31,528 nucleotides of DNA from Azolla pinnata. Its lineage: Eukaryota > Streptophyta > Polypodiopsida > Salviniales > Salviniaceae. This document shows positions 19,700 to 28,785 of the stretch, piece after piece. Location of the stretch: the NCBI GenBank assembly GCA_037176905.1, contig JBBBWG010003415.1, forward strand, positions 1 through 31,528. Reading direction: 5' to 3'. The first letter of the stretch is position 1; every line of letters begins with the position of its first letter. The notes under the pieces are model-generated. The model saw only the letters and a program-made list of their open reading frames with translations. It had not been told where the DNA came from and ran no database searches. Position numbers and translations under genes: made by a program.

Positions 19700-20340
19700 T
19701 TTGCTGTATCAGTTGCACCTTCAACTAGTGACACTCGAGGAAAGTCAGAGATCTACATTCCAACAAAATACAAAAAATATGTTGATGTCTTCGACAAAGC
19801 CAAAGCTGGTGTACTTCCGAAACATCGGCCATACGATTGTCCATTGTATGGACTCTTGAAGCGGACAAAGCCTTTACTCAGTTTAATGAGGCATTCACAT
19901 CAGCTCATGTCTTAGCTCATGTGGATCCAGCGAGGCCATTTACCATTGAGGCAGATGCATCCGACTTTGCACTAGGAAGCATCCTATCACAGCCAGGGGA
20001 AGATGGGAAGTTACATCTAGTCGCATTTCACTCATGCTGCGGAGATCAATTATGGGGTGCATGACAAAGAGTTACTAGCTGTGGTCGACTCTTTTGCGCA
20101 ACGGTGACATTTCTTGGAAGGTTCACCTCATCCAATTATCATTTATAGTGACCACAAAAGTCTTACATATTTCCAGACGGCTTGAGTGCTAAATAGGCGA
20201 CAAGCTCGGTGGGCGCAATTTTTAACTCGCTTTGATTTCAAGATCATTTTTCGCCCAGTGAAACAACAAGGGCAAGCAGATTCTTTGTCTCGGCGCTCAT
20301 ATTTGACACCTCGCCTTGGAGACCGAGCTTTCGACAATTA
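19700..20340 (+). pseudogene. Gypsy copy B RT/RNase H remnant, RT core deleted
   Basis: The RT N-terminus is recognisable at 19750-19850 (YIPTKYKKYVDVFDKAKAG, then LPKHRPYDCPL). Immediately after, at about 19850, the sequence jumps to the end of the RT connection: WTLEADKAFTQFNEAFTSA, then DPARPFTIEADASDFALGS, the RT/RNase H boundary. All RT blocks with the catalytic aspartates (normally some 250 residues) are absent. RNase H continues with NYGVHDKELLAVVDSFAQR, IIYSDHKSLTYF and [15 protein letters not shown], broken by stops near 20107 and 20182. RNase H catalytic acidic residues appear retained (EADAS, HDKELLA, YSDHKS). The element could not have copied itself after this deletion. Confidence 0.85.
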
Positions 20341-20499
20341 GAAGCAAGTTCTCCTTGTCCAGCAAAACTACAAGCAACAACAGTTTCTAACGCGCCACTG
20401 GATTCAAGTTTTCTTGATACTATTTGACAAAAACTTCACACTGATGATTTTGGAAAGGATGTCTTCGCTCACCTTGGTCCCAGTGATGCATCTTGCTCC

Positions 20500-21540
20500 A
20501 CATTGCTAGGATCATCTCAACGTTATAAGGAGTTTAAGCAGCAAGATAACTTACTTTTCTACAAGAATCTCCCTTATGTCCCTAATGGATCACCACGCCT
20601 TCAAGTGTTGGAGCACTATCATGATGCCCGTATGGCTGGACACTTTGGTATTGCCAACACCATGGAGCTAGTGAAACGATCCTTTTGGTGGCCTCATTTA
20701 CAACAATTTGTTGAAGATTACGTTTGCACATGTGACATCTGTTGTTGAGCCAAGATGCCCCGGGATCATCCTTATTGGTTGCTTCAACCGTTATCGACAC
20801 CAAGCAAGCCATGTCAGTCAATTTCTATGGATTTCCTTATAGATTTGCCACCTTCTCAAGGTTTTGATGTTATTTTAACCGTAGTGGATCAATTTACCAA
20901 GATGACACATTTTTTGCCATGTGTCAAGAGCATTAGTAGTCAAGAAACAACATGTGGGAAGTATTTCGTCATCATGGTCTTCCAGACAACATTATTAGTG
21001 ATTGTGGTCCGCAATTTATCTCTCACTTCTGGAAGCACGTATGTGACGGGCTCCGAATCACTTGCAAACTCTCTTCAGCATATCATCTTGAAACTGATGG
21101 CCAAACAGAGCTCACGAATCAAACACTTCAGTAGTATCTTTGATGCTTCATCAGTTACAAACAAGTTGATTGGAGTCATCTATTGCATCTTGCAGAGTTT
21201 GCGTACAATAACAGTGTACACTCTTCTACCAAGCTCACACCTTCTACGCCTATACTCGTAACCATCCTCGATGGTGTCTCTTGGACATCCCAACACTCTC
21301 ACCAAATCCTTGCGCGGAGCAGCATCTCCATCGCCTGCAACAGCTTCAGTCCGAGTTGTCTTCACATCTTCAGAAAGCTCAAGTCCAATATAAGGCCCAC
21401 GCAGATCGACATCGTCTTCCATCTCCGTTCAAGATTGGTGATCGGGTATGGTTGTTACGGCGGCACATCAAGACTACTCGGCCATGTGATAAGCTAGATT
21501 ATCAACGCCTCGGTCCTTTTGTCATCACAGAGTGGTAATG
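20500..21540 (+). pseudogene. Gypsy copy B integrase, broken
   Basis: Integrase joins element DNA to the chromosome. The zinc-binding HHCC domain is present at 20610-20748 (LEHYHDARMAGHFG, FWWPHLQQFVEDYVC, CDIC), followed by a TGA stop. The catalytic core follows: SMDFLIDLPPSQG (first Asp), then after a frameshift near 20945 [20 protein letters not shown] (second Asp) and [14 protein letters not shown] (Glu), so all three catalytic acids are still encoded. HLAEFAYNNSVHSSTKLTP and, in a third frame, the C-terminal GPY/F module (FKIGDRVWLLRRH, KLDYQRLGPF) follow. It has at least two frameshifts and several stops. Confidence 0.9.
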
Positions 21541-21689
21541 ACGCAACCTTTCGTCTTGATCTTCCTGCAAATTTACGGCTTCATCCCGTCTTTCATAGCT
21601 CTCTTCTGGAGCCTTGTCACACCAGCTCGATTCCCAATCGTGTCGTGCCGCCCCCACCTCCTCTCCAAATGCTGACGGCCCGGAGTACG

Positions 21690-21862
21690 AGGTAACCTCC
21701 ATCCTTGATTTGAAAATTGTGCACAACAAGTTATATTATCTCGTAGATTGGCTGGGCTATTCTCCGAGTGATCGCACATAGGAACCCGTCGATAATGACT
21801 TCCATCGACGCTATCCCAACAAACCCGGGCTTGCATTATTAATGACTCCTTCCAGTTGTCGT
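21690..21862 (+). pseudogene. Chromodomain of gypsy copy B integrase
   Basis: After the integrase GPY/F module, the frame reads EVTSILDLKIVHNKLYYLVD, then WLGYSPSDRT, a stop, and EPVDNDFHRRYPNKPG. This is the chromodomain fold (Y-Y/L-V-x-W-x-G-Y, then T-W-E-P), with the tryptophan of TWEP now a TAG stop. Chromodomains steer chromoviruses to marked chromatin. It ends just before the polypurine tract. Confidence 0.8.
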
Positions 21863-21865
21863 TTT

Positions 21866-21876
21866 AGAAAGGGGGA
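21866..21876 (+). promoter_or_regulatory. Polypurine tract
   Basis: AGAAAGGGGGA lies 3 bp upstream of the 3' LTR, at the normal site for plus-strand DNA priming in LTR retrotransposons. Confidence 0.8.
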
Positions 21877-21879
21877 TAG

Positions 21880-22282
21880 TCTAAGGAATCAATGAGCCTA
21901 ACTATTGAAATAGCTTATTAGAACGTGCAATGCTTAAGGCTAGTTTTTCATTATCTATTGATTATTGTATTCAAAGAAAACTCTAGAACTGTCTAGAGCC
22001 TTCTAGAACCTTCTAGAGTATCCTAGAATATTCTAGGAATAGAACATTCTAGAACCTTCTGGAAATCTCTAGGCTAATCATATAAATAGAGACATAAAAA
22101 TCATATCAAATAAGTTCAAGTCAATGCCACTCTTCAACCTTAAGCTTTTCTTGTATCCAACTCCTCTTGTACTCATTCTATTCTAATAAAATCACTCTTC
22201 TATTAATCCATCCACTCTCCTCTCTTCTTCTCTACTCTTATATCTTCTTTCAATTATTCAATCTCTTCCCCTGGTTCTGACA
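21880..22282 (+). repeat. 3' LTR of gypsy copy B (403 bp)
   Basis: It aligns with the 5' LTR over its whole length apart from the missing hairpin block. The first dinucleotide is TC instead of TG, which would impair reintegration. It ends CTGGTTCTGACA. The five-unit heat-shock element (22042-22064) and TATAAATA (22081-22088) are conserved, with the same spacing within one base. Confidence 0.92.
22042..22064 (+). promoter_or_regulatory. Heat-shock element in 3' LTR
   Basis: Five alternating units (GAA, TTC, GAA, TTC, GAA) with 2-nt spacers are all intact although flanking LTR bases have diverged. The element ends 16 bp before TATAAATA. From a 3' LTR it could drive read-out into the CACTA sequence downstream. 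Confidence 0.85.
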
Positions 22283-22287
22283 GCTAG
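22283..22287 (+). repeat. Target-site duplication GCTAG, right copy
   Basis: It is identical to 17375-17379, so the pair marks a single integration event into the CACTA coding region. Confidence 0.9.
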
Positions 22288-22639
22288 CTTCTTAGTGCTT
22301 TGGGCAGCGATGGAGATCATGAATCTCCAAACATCGTATGGATGGAATAATGCATTGGTGGATGCATTGCTAAGTCTCATGGGGAAAATGTTGCTGCAGC
22401 CCATCATCTTCTAGCTTTGGACGAAGATGCAAGGAAGCAGATGATCACGTTGCATGGGCTCGACTACCAAAGAATCCATGCATGTATCAAGGACTGTGTG
22501 CTATTCTAAGGTGAATTAGCAGATTTGTCAGAATGTCCCAAGTGTGGAGAGGCCAGATATCGACGAGGCGTATTATCAATGCAAGTTCCTCGCACGGTTA
22601 GCCTGAAACTATGTTTACAAATTCAATGATTTCACATTT

Positions 22640-22835
22640 TCTTCCATTGCAGCAAGTTTGCGGCAAAGTTACAGCTCGTTTGTTGCAAAGTTGCAGCTCG
22701 TTTACTGCAAGTTTGCTGCGAATTTGCTACTAGGTTGCTACAAGTTTGCCGCTAAATTGCTGCAAGTTTGCCATGAGTTCTGCAGCAAAATTGCTTCATG
22801 GTTGTCGCGTGTTTGCTGCAAAATTGCTGCAACAT
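22640..22835 (+). repeat. 11-12-bp TTTGCTGCAA array in CACTA copy B intron
   Basis: Units GCAAGTTTGCGGCAAAG, GCAAGTTTGCTGCGAATTTG and similar fill the intron 22597-22878 nearly to its acceptor (AATTACAG). The array is in sense orientation and interrupts no recognisable coding. Confidence 0.8.
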
Positions 22836-23714
22836 TCCTGATTTGCAACCCTAAACCCTTCCCTGTTGCAAATTACAGGTACTCCGACACTTCCCGGTTA
22901 TTCCAAGACTTTGTATGATGTTTCAATGCCGATCCATTGTCTCATTGATGGATTGGCATGTATCACATCGGAGCCTAGATGGCAAGTGGAGAATACCAGC
23001 ATATCGATTCCACTTGGCCTGAATCTGGAGATTAGCCATGCTACTTGAGGCTGGGTTTAGGGACGGACGGAGTGAACCCATTTGGGGTTCGAAGCAGCTC
23101 ATATAGTGTTTGGCCAGTTGTGCTAGTGAATTACAACCTAACTCCACACATTGCGATCAAGAAAGGTCATATCATGTTAACACTCCTCATCCCTGGGAAG
23201 TCCAAGGTCGCAAATATGGATGTGTACCTGGTACCACTTGTGGAAGAGTTGCAATTATTATGGAAAGGGTTCGAGTAAAGGATATGTCAAAGGCCCATAC
23301 CAATCACCTATTCAACCTTCGAGCAATTCCAATGTGGACAATGCAGAGGACTTCCCACGGTTCGGGTAATGTTCATGTTAGAACCCTAAACCGGTTTAGA
23401 TCTCCGTTGTCCACATTTAACGAAAATGAGAAACTACTCTGACAAAAGTCCTTTTTAACTCACAGGTTTATTGACCTACGGGTACCATGCTTGCCCCAAA
23501 TGTAGACCAACCCTCGTGTCTACACGACCGCCTCACCTCAGACGATTGATTTATTCAAATCACGGTAGATTTCTTCCACCCACCCATCAACGCTACGAAC
23601 CAGTTGAAAACGGCATACCGCGAAAATGTTTGACTATGAAAGAGTGGAAGGGCATGTGGGTGAAGGCTAATGGGGAAGTTGTGCCTGGGATGTCTAGGTA
23701 AGAGCGTCTAAGAT

Positions 23715-23825
23715 TATGTCATTTGCAGCTAGTTTGCCGCAAGTTTCCAGCTACTTTGCCGCAAGTTTGCAGCTAGTTTCTTGCGAATTTGCAGCAAGTT
23801 TGCAGCCATTTTGCAACAAGTGTCA
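23715..23825 (+). repeat. 11-12-bp TTTGCCGCAA array in another CACTA copy B intron
   Basis: Units TTTGCAGCTAG, TTTGCCGCAAG and TTTGCAGCAAG fill intron 23698-23866. It is homologous in position to the much larger array-bearing intron of CACTA copy A beyond 12226. Confidence 0.8.
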
Positions 23826-25639
23826 ACGATTTTTCGTGCCCTTATCTGTATGTGATGTGTGTGCAGGTTATCAATATTTTTCGAGTTGCCGTATTCGGAG
23901 GGGAGGACCTCAAAATAAACCACTTATTGGACCCAATGCACATCTTCAAGAATGTGGCAATGACGGTGTGGGACCACCTGAAGGGCGTCCGAGACTCATT
24001 AGCTATTCGGATGGATTTGTAGTGTTGCGGGAAGATGCCTAGTGCATGGCCGGTGGAGCACAAAAATGGACAAGTGATATTACCGAGGGCTCCGTGGACA
24101 TTGACGAGATCAGAAATGCGAGATGTAAAGGAGATGATCACCATGGTTAGAACCCCAACCGGGTATATGCAATGTTTGAGAGGGGCGTTCTCCAAACAAA
24201 GACGCAAAAGGGTGGAGAAACTCCTGGGTTTGAAGTCCCATGATTGGCATAAGATGTTACAGGTACTTAATTGGATTTATAATTACAGTTATCTCTAAAA
24301 TTTTAATTAGTTTATATTTAATAACCCTAACAATTGACGATTTCTATTTATTCGATAGTTCATTTTGCCGATAAGCGTATCTAGAATAACTTCTGCACCG
24401 CTCCGACAGTGTTTATACAAGCTCAGCGCGCTCGTACGTTTTGTAAGCGCGAAAGAGGTGGACCTCACAAGTCTAGAGATGGCCCAAGTAGAAGCAGTAG
24501 AGGCAGTGTGTCTTTTGGAGGATACCTTTCCGTGATCCATTCTCACTAGTCAGGTGTATCTACTGGTGCACATTATCCGAGATATGGCGTTATGCGGCTC
24601 AGTCTCCACTAGATGGATGTTTTTCTTGGAGCGTTTCATGAAAATGTTGAAGGATTTTGTGAGAGAGAATGCGCAGCTAGAAGGTAGCATGAGCGAAGGG
24701 AGGCTGATCCAAGACGGCATAGTAGTTATCTCGCAGTATTTACAGCAGGCAGATTCGTTGCTACCCCACCCCTTTTCCATTTGACATTCACTATCGGCGA
24801 TGGACGCGAGAGAAGAAGATGGTGCCACCGTCGTTCCACAAGGGATGGACTGCAGTGTCAATTTAGGGCAGGAACTTCGTGCAGAGATGAACAACTTTTG
24901 TATTCTGAACACGCAGGACATGAGACCTTGGGTGGACAGCCACAATGCATTCAAGCTATCCATCGAGTGTGAGCGTGCTCACATTCGGCGTGAGGGTGGT
25001 CGATGTGTACCACTTTCGAGCCACATCATCAAGTTTCTGTAGACAATCACGGCTGAATGGGTGCATGCAGAGATGGACAAATTGGATCAGTCCGAGCATC
25101 GTGCAACCATAACACAAGATGAGTGGGAATATGTGCAGGGGTTGCAGTCCTACGGTACACTAAACCCTAACCTTAATACCAAACTTACCATTAATACTAA
25201 AAATGCTCTCATGTCTGAAACAAATTGTTTTATTAGTGTTGCAATGCACTTATTATAATGCAATTTGGTGGGACGGTACGCATTACCGCACAAACACCAT
25301 TGATTGGAACCGGTGAACGGAGGATTCTGGAGTGATCGGCACGTATGAAGGGGAGGATGGACAGGACCAAGAATATTGTGGGATTACCCAAAACATCATT
25401 AAACTTGACTTTTGAAGATTTAACGTGTTTGTCTTCAATGCCAAATGGTTTAAAGATGTTTTAGATAAGGTCTCACAAGGTTCGATTACTGTAGACGGCA
25501 GCGGCTTAACGATGCTTGACTCCACGCTGTTGTGTCGTACAACGCCAGATCTTCGCGCGAGTTGGGCGATGACCACTGGGGTCCTGGACGAGGAGAAGTA
25601 CAGAATGAAAGAGAGAGATCAAGATGGATTGTGAAGGGT

Positions 25640-25980
25640 TTATAGATTAATTCTTCAGAATGTTTCCGACAAGCTCCTGATGATCGCCGATAATGATCTT
25701 GTACATTAATAATTTGGTGAGTTGATGATGATTTCTGAATTCATGAGATGATTTTCTGGTACATGAGTTGCTACCGAGCTCATGATTAGGGCTTCAACTA
25801 GTCTTGTTTATACAGGTGAGAGAAGCTATGCATGCATGCTAGTTGTGCATGCACACATGTCATGCATGCATGCTAGATGTGCATGCGTGCATGCTCACGT
25901 GTCTGGAAATGCTACCATGATATATGAATCCATTTAATCTCAGTCATGAGGTAGTAGTGGAGTGGAAAGCTCTCAAATTG
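25640..25980. other. Short non-coding spacer with a GCATGCATGC cluster
   Basis: No gene is seen. At 25826-25912 the words ATGCATGCATGCTAG and TGTGCATGC occur twice as direct repeats (about 25828 and 25862), giving several CATGCATG palindromes. These match the RY element bound by plant B3 seed regulators, but a simple purine/pyrimidine repeat explains them equally well. Confidence 0.5.
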
Positions 25981-26289
25981 ATAACGTGCAAGTACAGGAT
26001 TCAAATCCTGCACTATGCGTGTATGATATAAATTATCGATATTATATCCATCTTGTACTACGACAGTCGCCCCCTCAAAACCCACACATCCTCAGGTATG
26101 TGCCGAGTCTAGCCAACCCCTTGTCGGCCTAGGATAACGTGCAAGTACAGGATTCAAGTCCTGCACTATGCGCGTATATACTAAATTATCGATATTATAT
26201 CCATCTTGTACTACGGCAGTCGCCGCCTCAAAACCCGCACATCCTCAGGTATGTGCCGAGTCTAGCCAACCCCTTGTCGGCCTAGGATA
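25980..26289 (+). repeat. 153-bp tandem duplication
   Basis: Unit 1 (25980-26132) and unit 2 (26133-26289) both run from GATAACGTGCAAGTACAGGA to CCAACCCCTTGTCGGCCTAG with few differences. Each contains a 7-bp hairpin (CAGGATT with AATCCTG in unit 1) that looks like a tRNA T-arm. The right end overlaps the 3' end of the minus-strand decayed frame. Confidence 0.88.
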
Positions 26290-27601
26290 CCTTCGGACCA
26301 CCAACCTGCATGTTGTAATGTAGTATCATCCACGCCGAACTTCTTGTATTGTCCTTCAATTTTGCATGAACGCGCTCGTAAAGTTGTTGAAGTAGTTACC
26401 ACTAGTTGGCGTTGATTAATTTTTTTGTTCAATACAGAGTCAAAACCATCTTTGCCGTTACTATCCAATTCAGTTGTACTTTTCTTGGGATTCACGGCTT
26501 CTGTTGCACCCTCGTTACTTATCTCATTCTTCATTTTATTTTCTTTGTTGAGGTATTTTCCTTCCTCAACTGGTTTTCCTTCTATTTCTTCAATCAGCTC
26601 TTCATTTTCTTTAGATAATTCTTTCATTGTACCTTCTTGTTCAATTGAATCGAGTTGGGTAGGTTCTGCCAAAACCGGATTTCTCTTCAAAAGAGACGAG
26701 TTTTGACAATCTTCCTCCAAGCTCTTCCATTGTTGTTGTTGTTGTTGTTGTGGTGATAGTTATTGTACTGGTAATTGGTTTTGTTGTGGTAGTTCTTCTT
26801 GTTGTGGAGCTCTTTCTTCTAGCAGTTTCTTCATATCATTTGGTGGCTCGATGGTGGAAGTTGCAACCTCACATGTTGGCTCGCGTTGATCTAGTTGTTT
26901 CTGCTTTTCTTTAACAAAAACTTTCCACTGTTGGCACAATGTATAGGTAATTATATCGTCTTTGTCCTCGAACACCTTTTGTTGATATATCCATTGCTCG
27001 ATATCTGATGTGAGCTTAGATTTCGATACCTTCTTCTTCCCACTATTTCGGCTCTCAGGTATGCGTGATTCGTCCTCCATGTGTCACCTTTCCTCGTCCA
27101 CGAATACATCATGAATCTGGCACAATGCTTGTACACTTGTACGGTCCACTGGGCAGTCCCATCCCGTTGCTTCTCGTACCTCATCCACTTTACTCCGGAT
27201 TTCGCTTACACCGATCTCCTTCACGGTATCCAATACTTCAGGCCAAACATAAGTTTTTGTTGTGAACTCACCCACGTGTATTCCTATTGTGGTGGCGTAG
27301 TTATTTCTCGTCATTCCTACGATGTTCGAATCTGTGATCTATTTTAGGAGTTGCTCCAACACGGACGCGTGAATTCCAGTCTCTGCTAGAATATCCCGAG
27401 TTTGCGGTTGATGGCTTTCCATTGTAGGTCCAGACTTTTGTGTCGGCTCTAGGTTCCTTTTGTCCTCCCCTGCCAGCCACGTACGCCTCTTCATGAATCG
27501 AGTTACGCCACTTTTCACAATCTCCTAGTCATCAGTAAGTCCGCTTTCTGTAGTCACGTCTTCGAACAATGTTCCGAGATCATTTCGGTCTTGGATGTCC
27601 A
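26262..27601 (-). pseudogene. Decayed E/K/Q-rich ORF of unknown function
   Basis: One minus-strand frame runs about 446 codons from ATG near 27601 (MDIQDRNDLGTLFEDVT) to a TAG at 26262, interrupted by four isolated stops (near 27525, 27345, 27081 and 26760). All four can arise from sense codons by one base change. Recognisable segments include YVWPEVLDTVKEIGVSEI, SDIEQWIYQQKVFEDKDD and the acidic/lysine-rich MKELSKENEELIEEIEG, likely coiled coil. A (CAA)7-like run at 26731-26751 encodes glutamines. I do not recognise the family. It converges tail-to-tail with CACTA copy B, so it might be a second CACTA or other transposon protein. Array-filled sequence lies directly upstream, as in the CACTA introns, suggesting more 5' exons. 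Confidence 0.5.
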
Positions 27602-27609
27602 TAGCACCA

Positions 27610-28215
27610 CTAGAAGGTATTCAGCAGTTTGCCGCGAGATTTGCCGCAAAAAATCTTCTGCAGAAGTTCAGCAAAAGTAGTGGCAAAATTCGCGCCAAAC
27701 GACATTTTGGTTTGTCGCGAAATTTTGTCGTGACTTTGCCGCGACCTTTTTCGCGACATTGCCACAAACTTTGCCGCGAGCTTTGCCGCCACTTTAGTCG
27801 GAAATTTTTCTGCGTGCTTGCCGCAAATATTTTTGCAAGTTTTTCCGCGCTTTTCACCGGGAGCATTACTGCTAGTTTTTTTGGACGATTTACCGCAACT
27901 TTGCCGAGCTCTTACCGTGAGTATTTCCGTGACTATTGCAGCAACATTGATTGCACTTTGCCGGGCATTTTGCCGCGACATTTATTGCAACTTTGCCGCG
28001 AGAGTTGCTGGACATTTGTTGGAACTTTGCTGCCGCATTGCCGAATGCTTTGCCGCATGCTTTGCTGGAAAATTACCGCGAGCTTTGCTTGATATTTGCT
28101 GCACATTTGCCGCACATTTGCCACGGGTTTGTTGCAAATTTGCCGTCTGTTTGCTTAATATTTGTTGCATGTAATGTTGCAAATTTGGTGTGTGTTTGCT
28201 GCAAATTTGCAACGT
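27610..28215 (+). repeat. Long 11-12-bp TTTGCCGCGA-type array, copy 2
   Basis: Tandem TTTGCCGCGA/TTTGCTGCAA units run for 600 bp. The left part aligns with 13110-13200 (CTGCAGAAGTTCAGCAAAAGT, then ACGACATTTTGGTTT). It lies between two possible minus-strand exons, so it could be an intron there, in antisense orientation. Long frames on both strands are repeat artefacts. Confidence 0.82.
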
Positions 28216-28700
28216 GGATGTAATCGGCGATACTCCTCCGCGTCCCATACAGCCAATGACCAACGACCTCTATCTACACAAAAACATAGATCGCTTTTAA
28301 TTAGGGTTACAATTAATTAATAATATATTAATTAAGTAATCATTTATAGTTTACTAAAATACTTACAAACTCGGTTCTAAAAGCTGAAGCACCTCCCCAA
28401 CCCCATCTGACTGCCGACCCTCACCTCATCTGGGTCACATGCGGAACGACATGTCGAGCAGAGCGTTCTGACGCCCCTCGTGCTAAAGTTGCTCTCCACT
28501 CAGCATCGTGGACACTCCGGGGCCGCCCACCATCTACTCGTGGTGGTAATCCAGCTGCCTCCTAGTCTACTACCGCCCGAGCAGCTCTCGTTTACCCGCT
28601 CCGATGGTTTAGGGTTTAGCGCCTCGACCGAATCCATGAATCACGATACCCCCACTGTCGTCGAGTGTGTACTATAATCGGCCGACAGGGGTTTCCCGAC
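28216..28700 (-). pseudogene. Possible upstream exons of the minus-strand decayed gene
   Basis: On the minus strand a good donor (GTAAGT, 28366) and acceptor (TTTTGTGTAG, ending 28274) bound a 93-bp AT-rich sequence that looks like an intron. Upstream frames include GEGRQSDGVGEVLQLLEP, downstream RWSLAVWDAEEYRRLHPR. Frame across the junction cannot be settled, and stops occur. Link to the frame at 26262-27601 is by position only. Confidence 0.3.
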
Positions 28701-28785
28701 CAGCTCAATCGCTGCTAGCAACGACGACGTGTGCGCTGCCATCGACATCATCATCGCCTTTGCAGCACCCACGACGTCCACGTCC

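Larger units (their letters stand above)
17380..22282 (+). mobile_element. Ty3/gypsy chromovirus, full-length but inactive (copy B)
   Basis: The element has two LTRs, a perfect GCTAG target duplication, gag with a zinc knuckle, protease, a partial RT, RNase H, integrase, a chromodomain and a polypurine tract, in gypsy order (integrase after RNase H). The chromodomain after the integrase places it among chromoviruses. Total length is 4.9 kb, short for the class because the RT core is deleted. By eye the LTRs differ at about thirty of roughly 400 aligned positions, so the insertion is old. Stops and frameshifts occur in every gene. Confidence 0.93.
16945..25634 (+). mobile_element. CACTA (En/Spm-like) element copy B, split by a gypsy insertion
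   Basis: Transposase segments in the same strand and order lie on both sides of the gypsy element at 17380-22282. Removing that element and one copy of the 5-bp duplication rejoins the sequence upstream of 17375 with AMEIMNLQTSYGWNNALVDA, the normal TNP2 region before the IHAC block. Exons with TNP2, DUF4218 and DUF4216 signatures follow to 25634. No CACTA terminal inverted repeats or 3-bp duplication were found, so the outer limits given are those of recognisable coding sequence. Many stops show it is dead. Confidence 0.8.
22288..25634 (+). pseudogene. CACTA copy B transposase (TNP2, DUF4218, DUF4216), multi-exon, broken
   Basis: This encodes the CACTA transposase. Exon before 22597: LHGLDYQRIHACIKDCVLF and LADLSECPKCGEARYRR, the TNP2 entry block. 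Intron 22597-22878 is array-filled. Exon 22879-23365: DSTWPESGD, LRLGLGTDGVNPFGVRSSSY, WPVVLVNYNLTP and MDVYLVPLVEEL, the TNP2 core, then FNLRAIPMWT. Intron 23366-23465. Exon 23466-23697: YGYHACPKC and GRFLPPTHQRY. Intron 23698-23866 is again array-filled. Exon 23867-24262: NHLLDPMHIFKNVA and LLGLKSHDWHKMLQ. Intron 24263-24358. Exon 24359-25154: the DUF4218 domain (LLVHIIRDMALCGSVSTRW, FLERFMKMLKDFVREN). Final exon from about 25262: DUF4216-like IGTYEGEDGQDQEYCGI and FNVFVFNAKWFKDVLDK. Stops occur in most exons, and the last intron's acceptor AG looks mutated. Exon borders are inferred from GT-AG sites and family similarity. Confidence 0.85.

Noticed and set aside
25950-26024. tRNA gene suggested by CAGGATTCAAATCCTG and an upstream GTGGAGTGG
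   Set aside because: The T-arm needs an A-C mismatch if a normal 7-nt loop is used, and no cloverleaf anticodon stem forms. At best it is a tRNA-derived relic.
12240-28215. CRISPR array, suggested by regular short repeats
   Set aside because: Units are contiguous and degenerate without unique spacers, no cas genes are present, and the context is eukaryotic.
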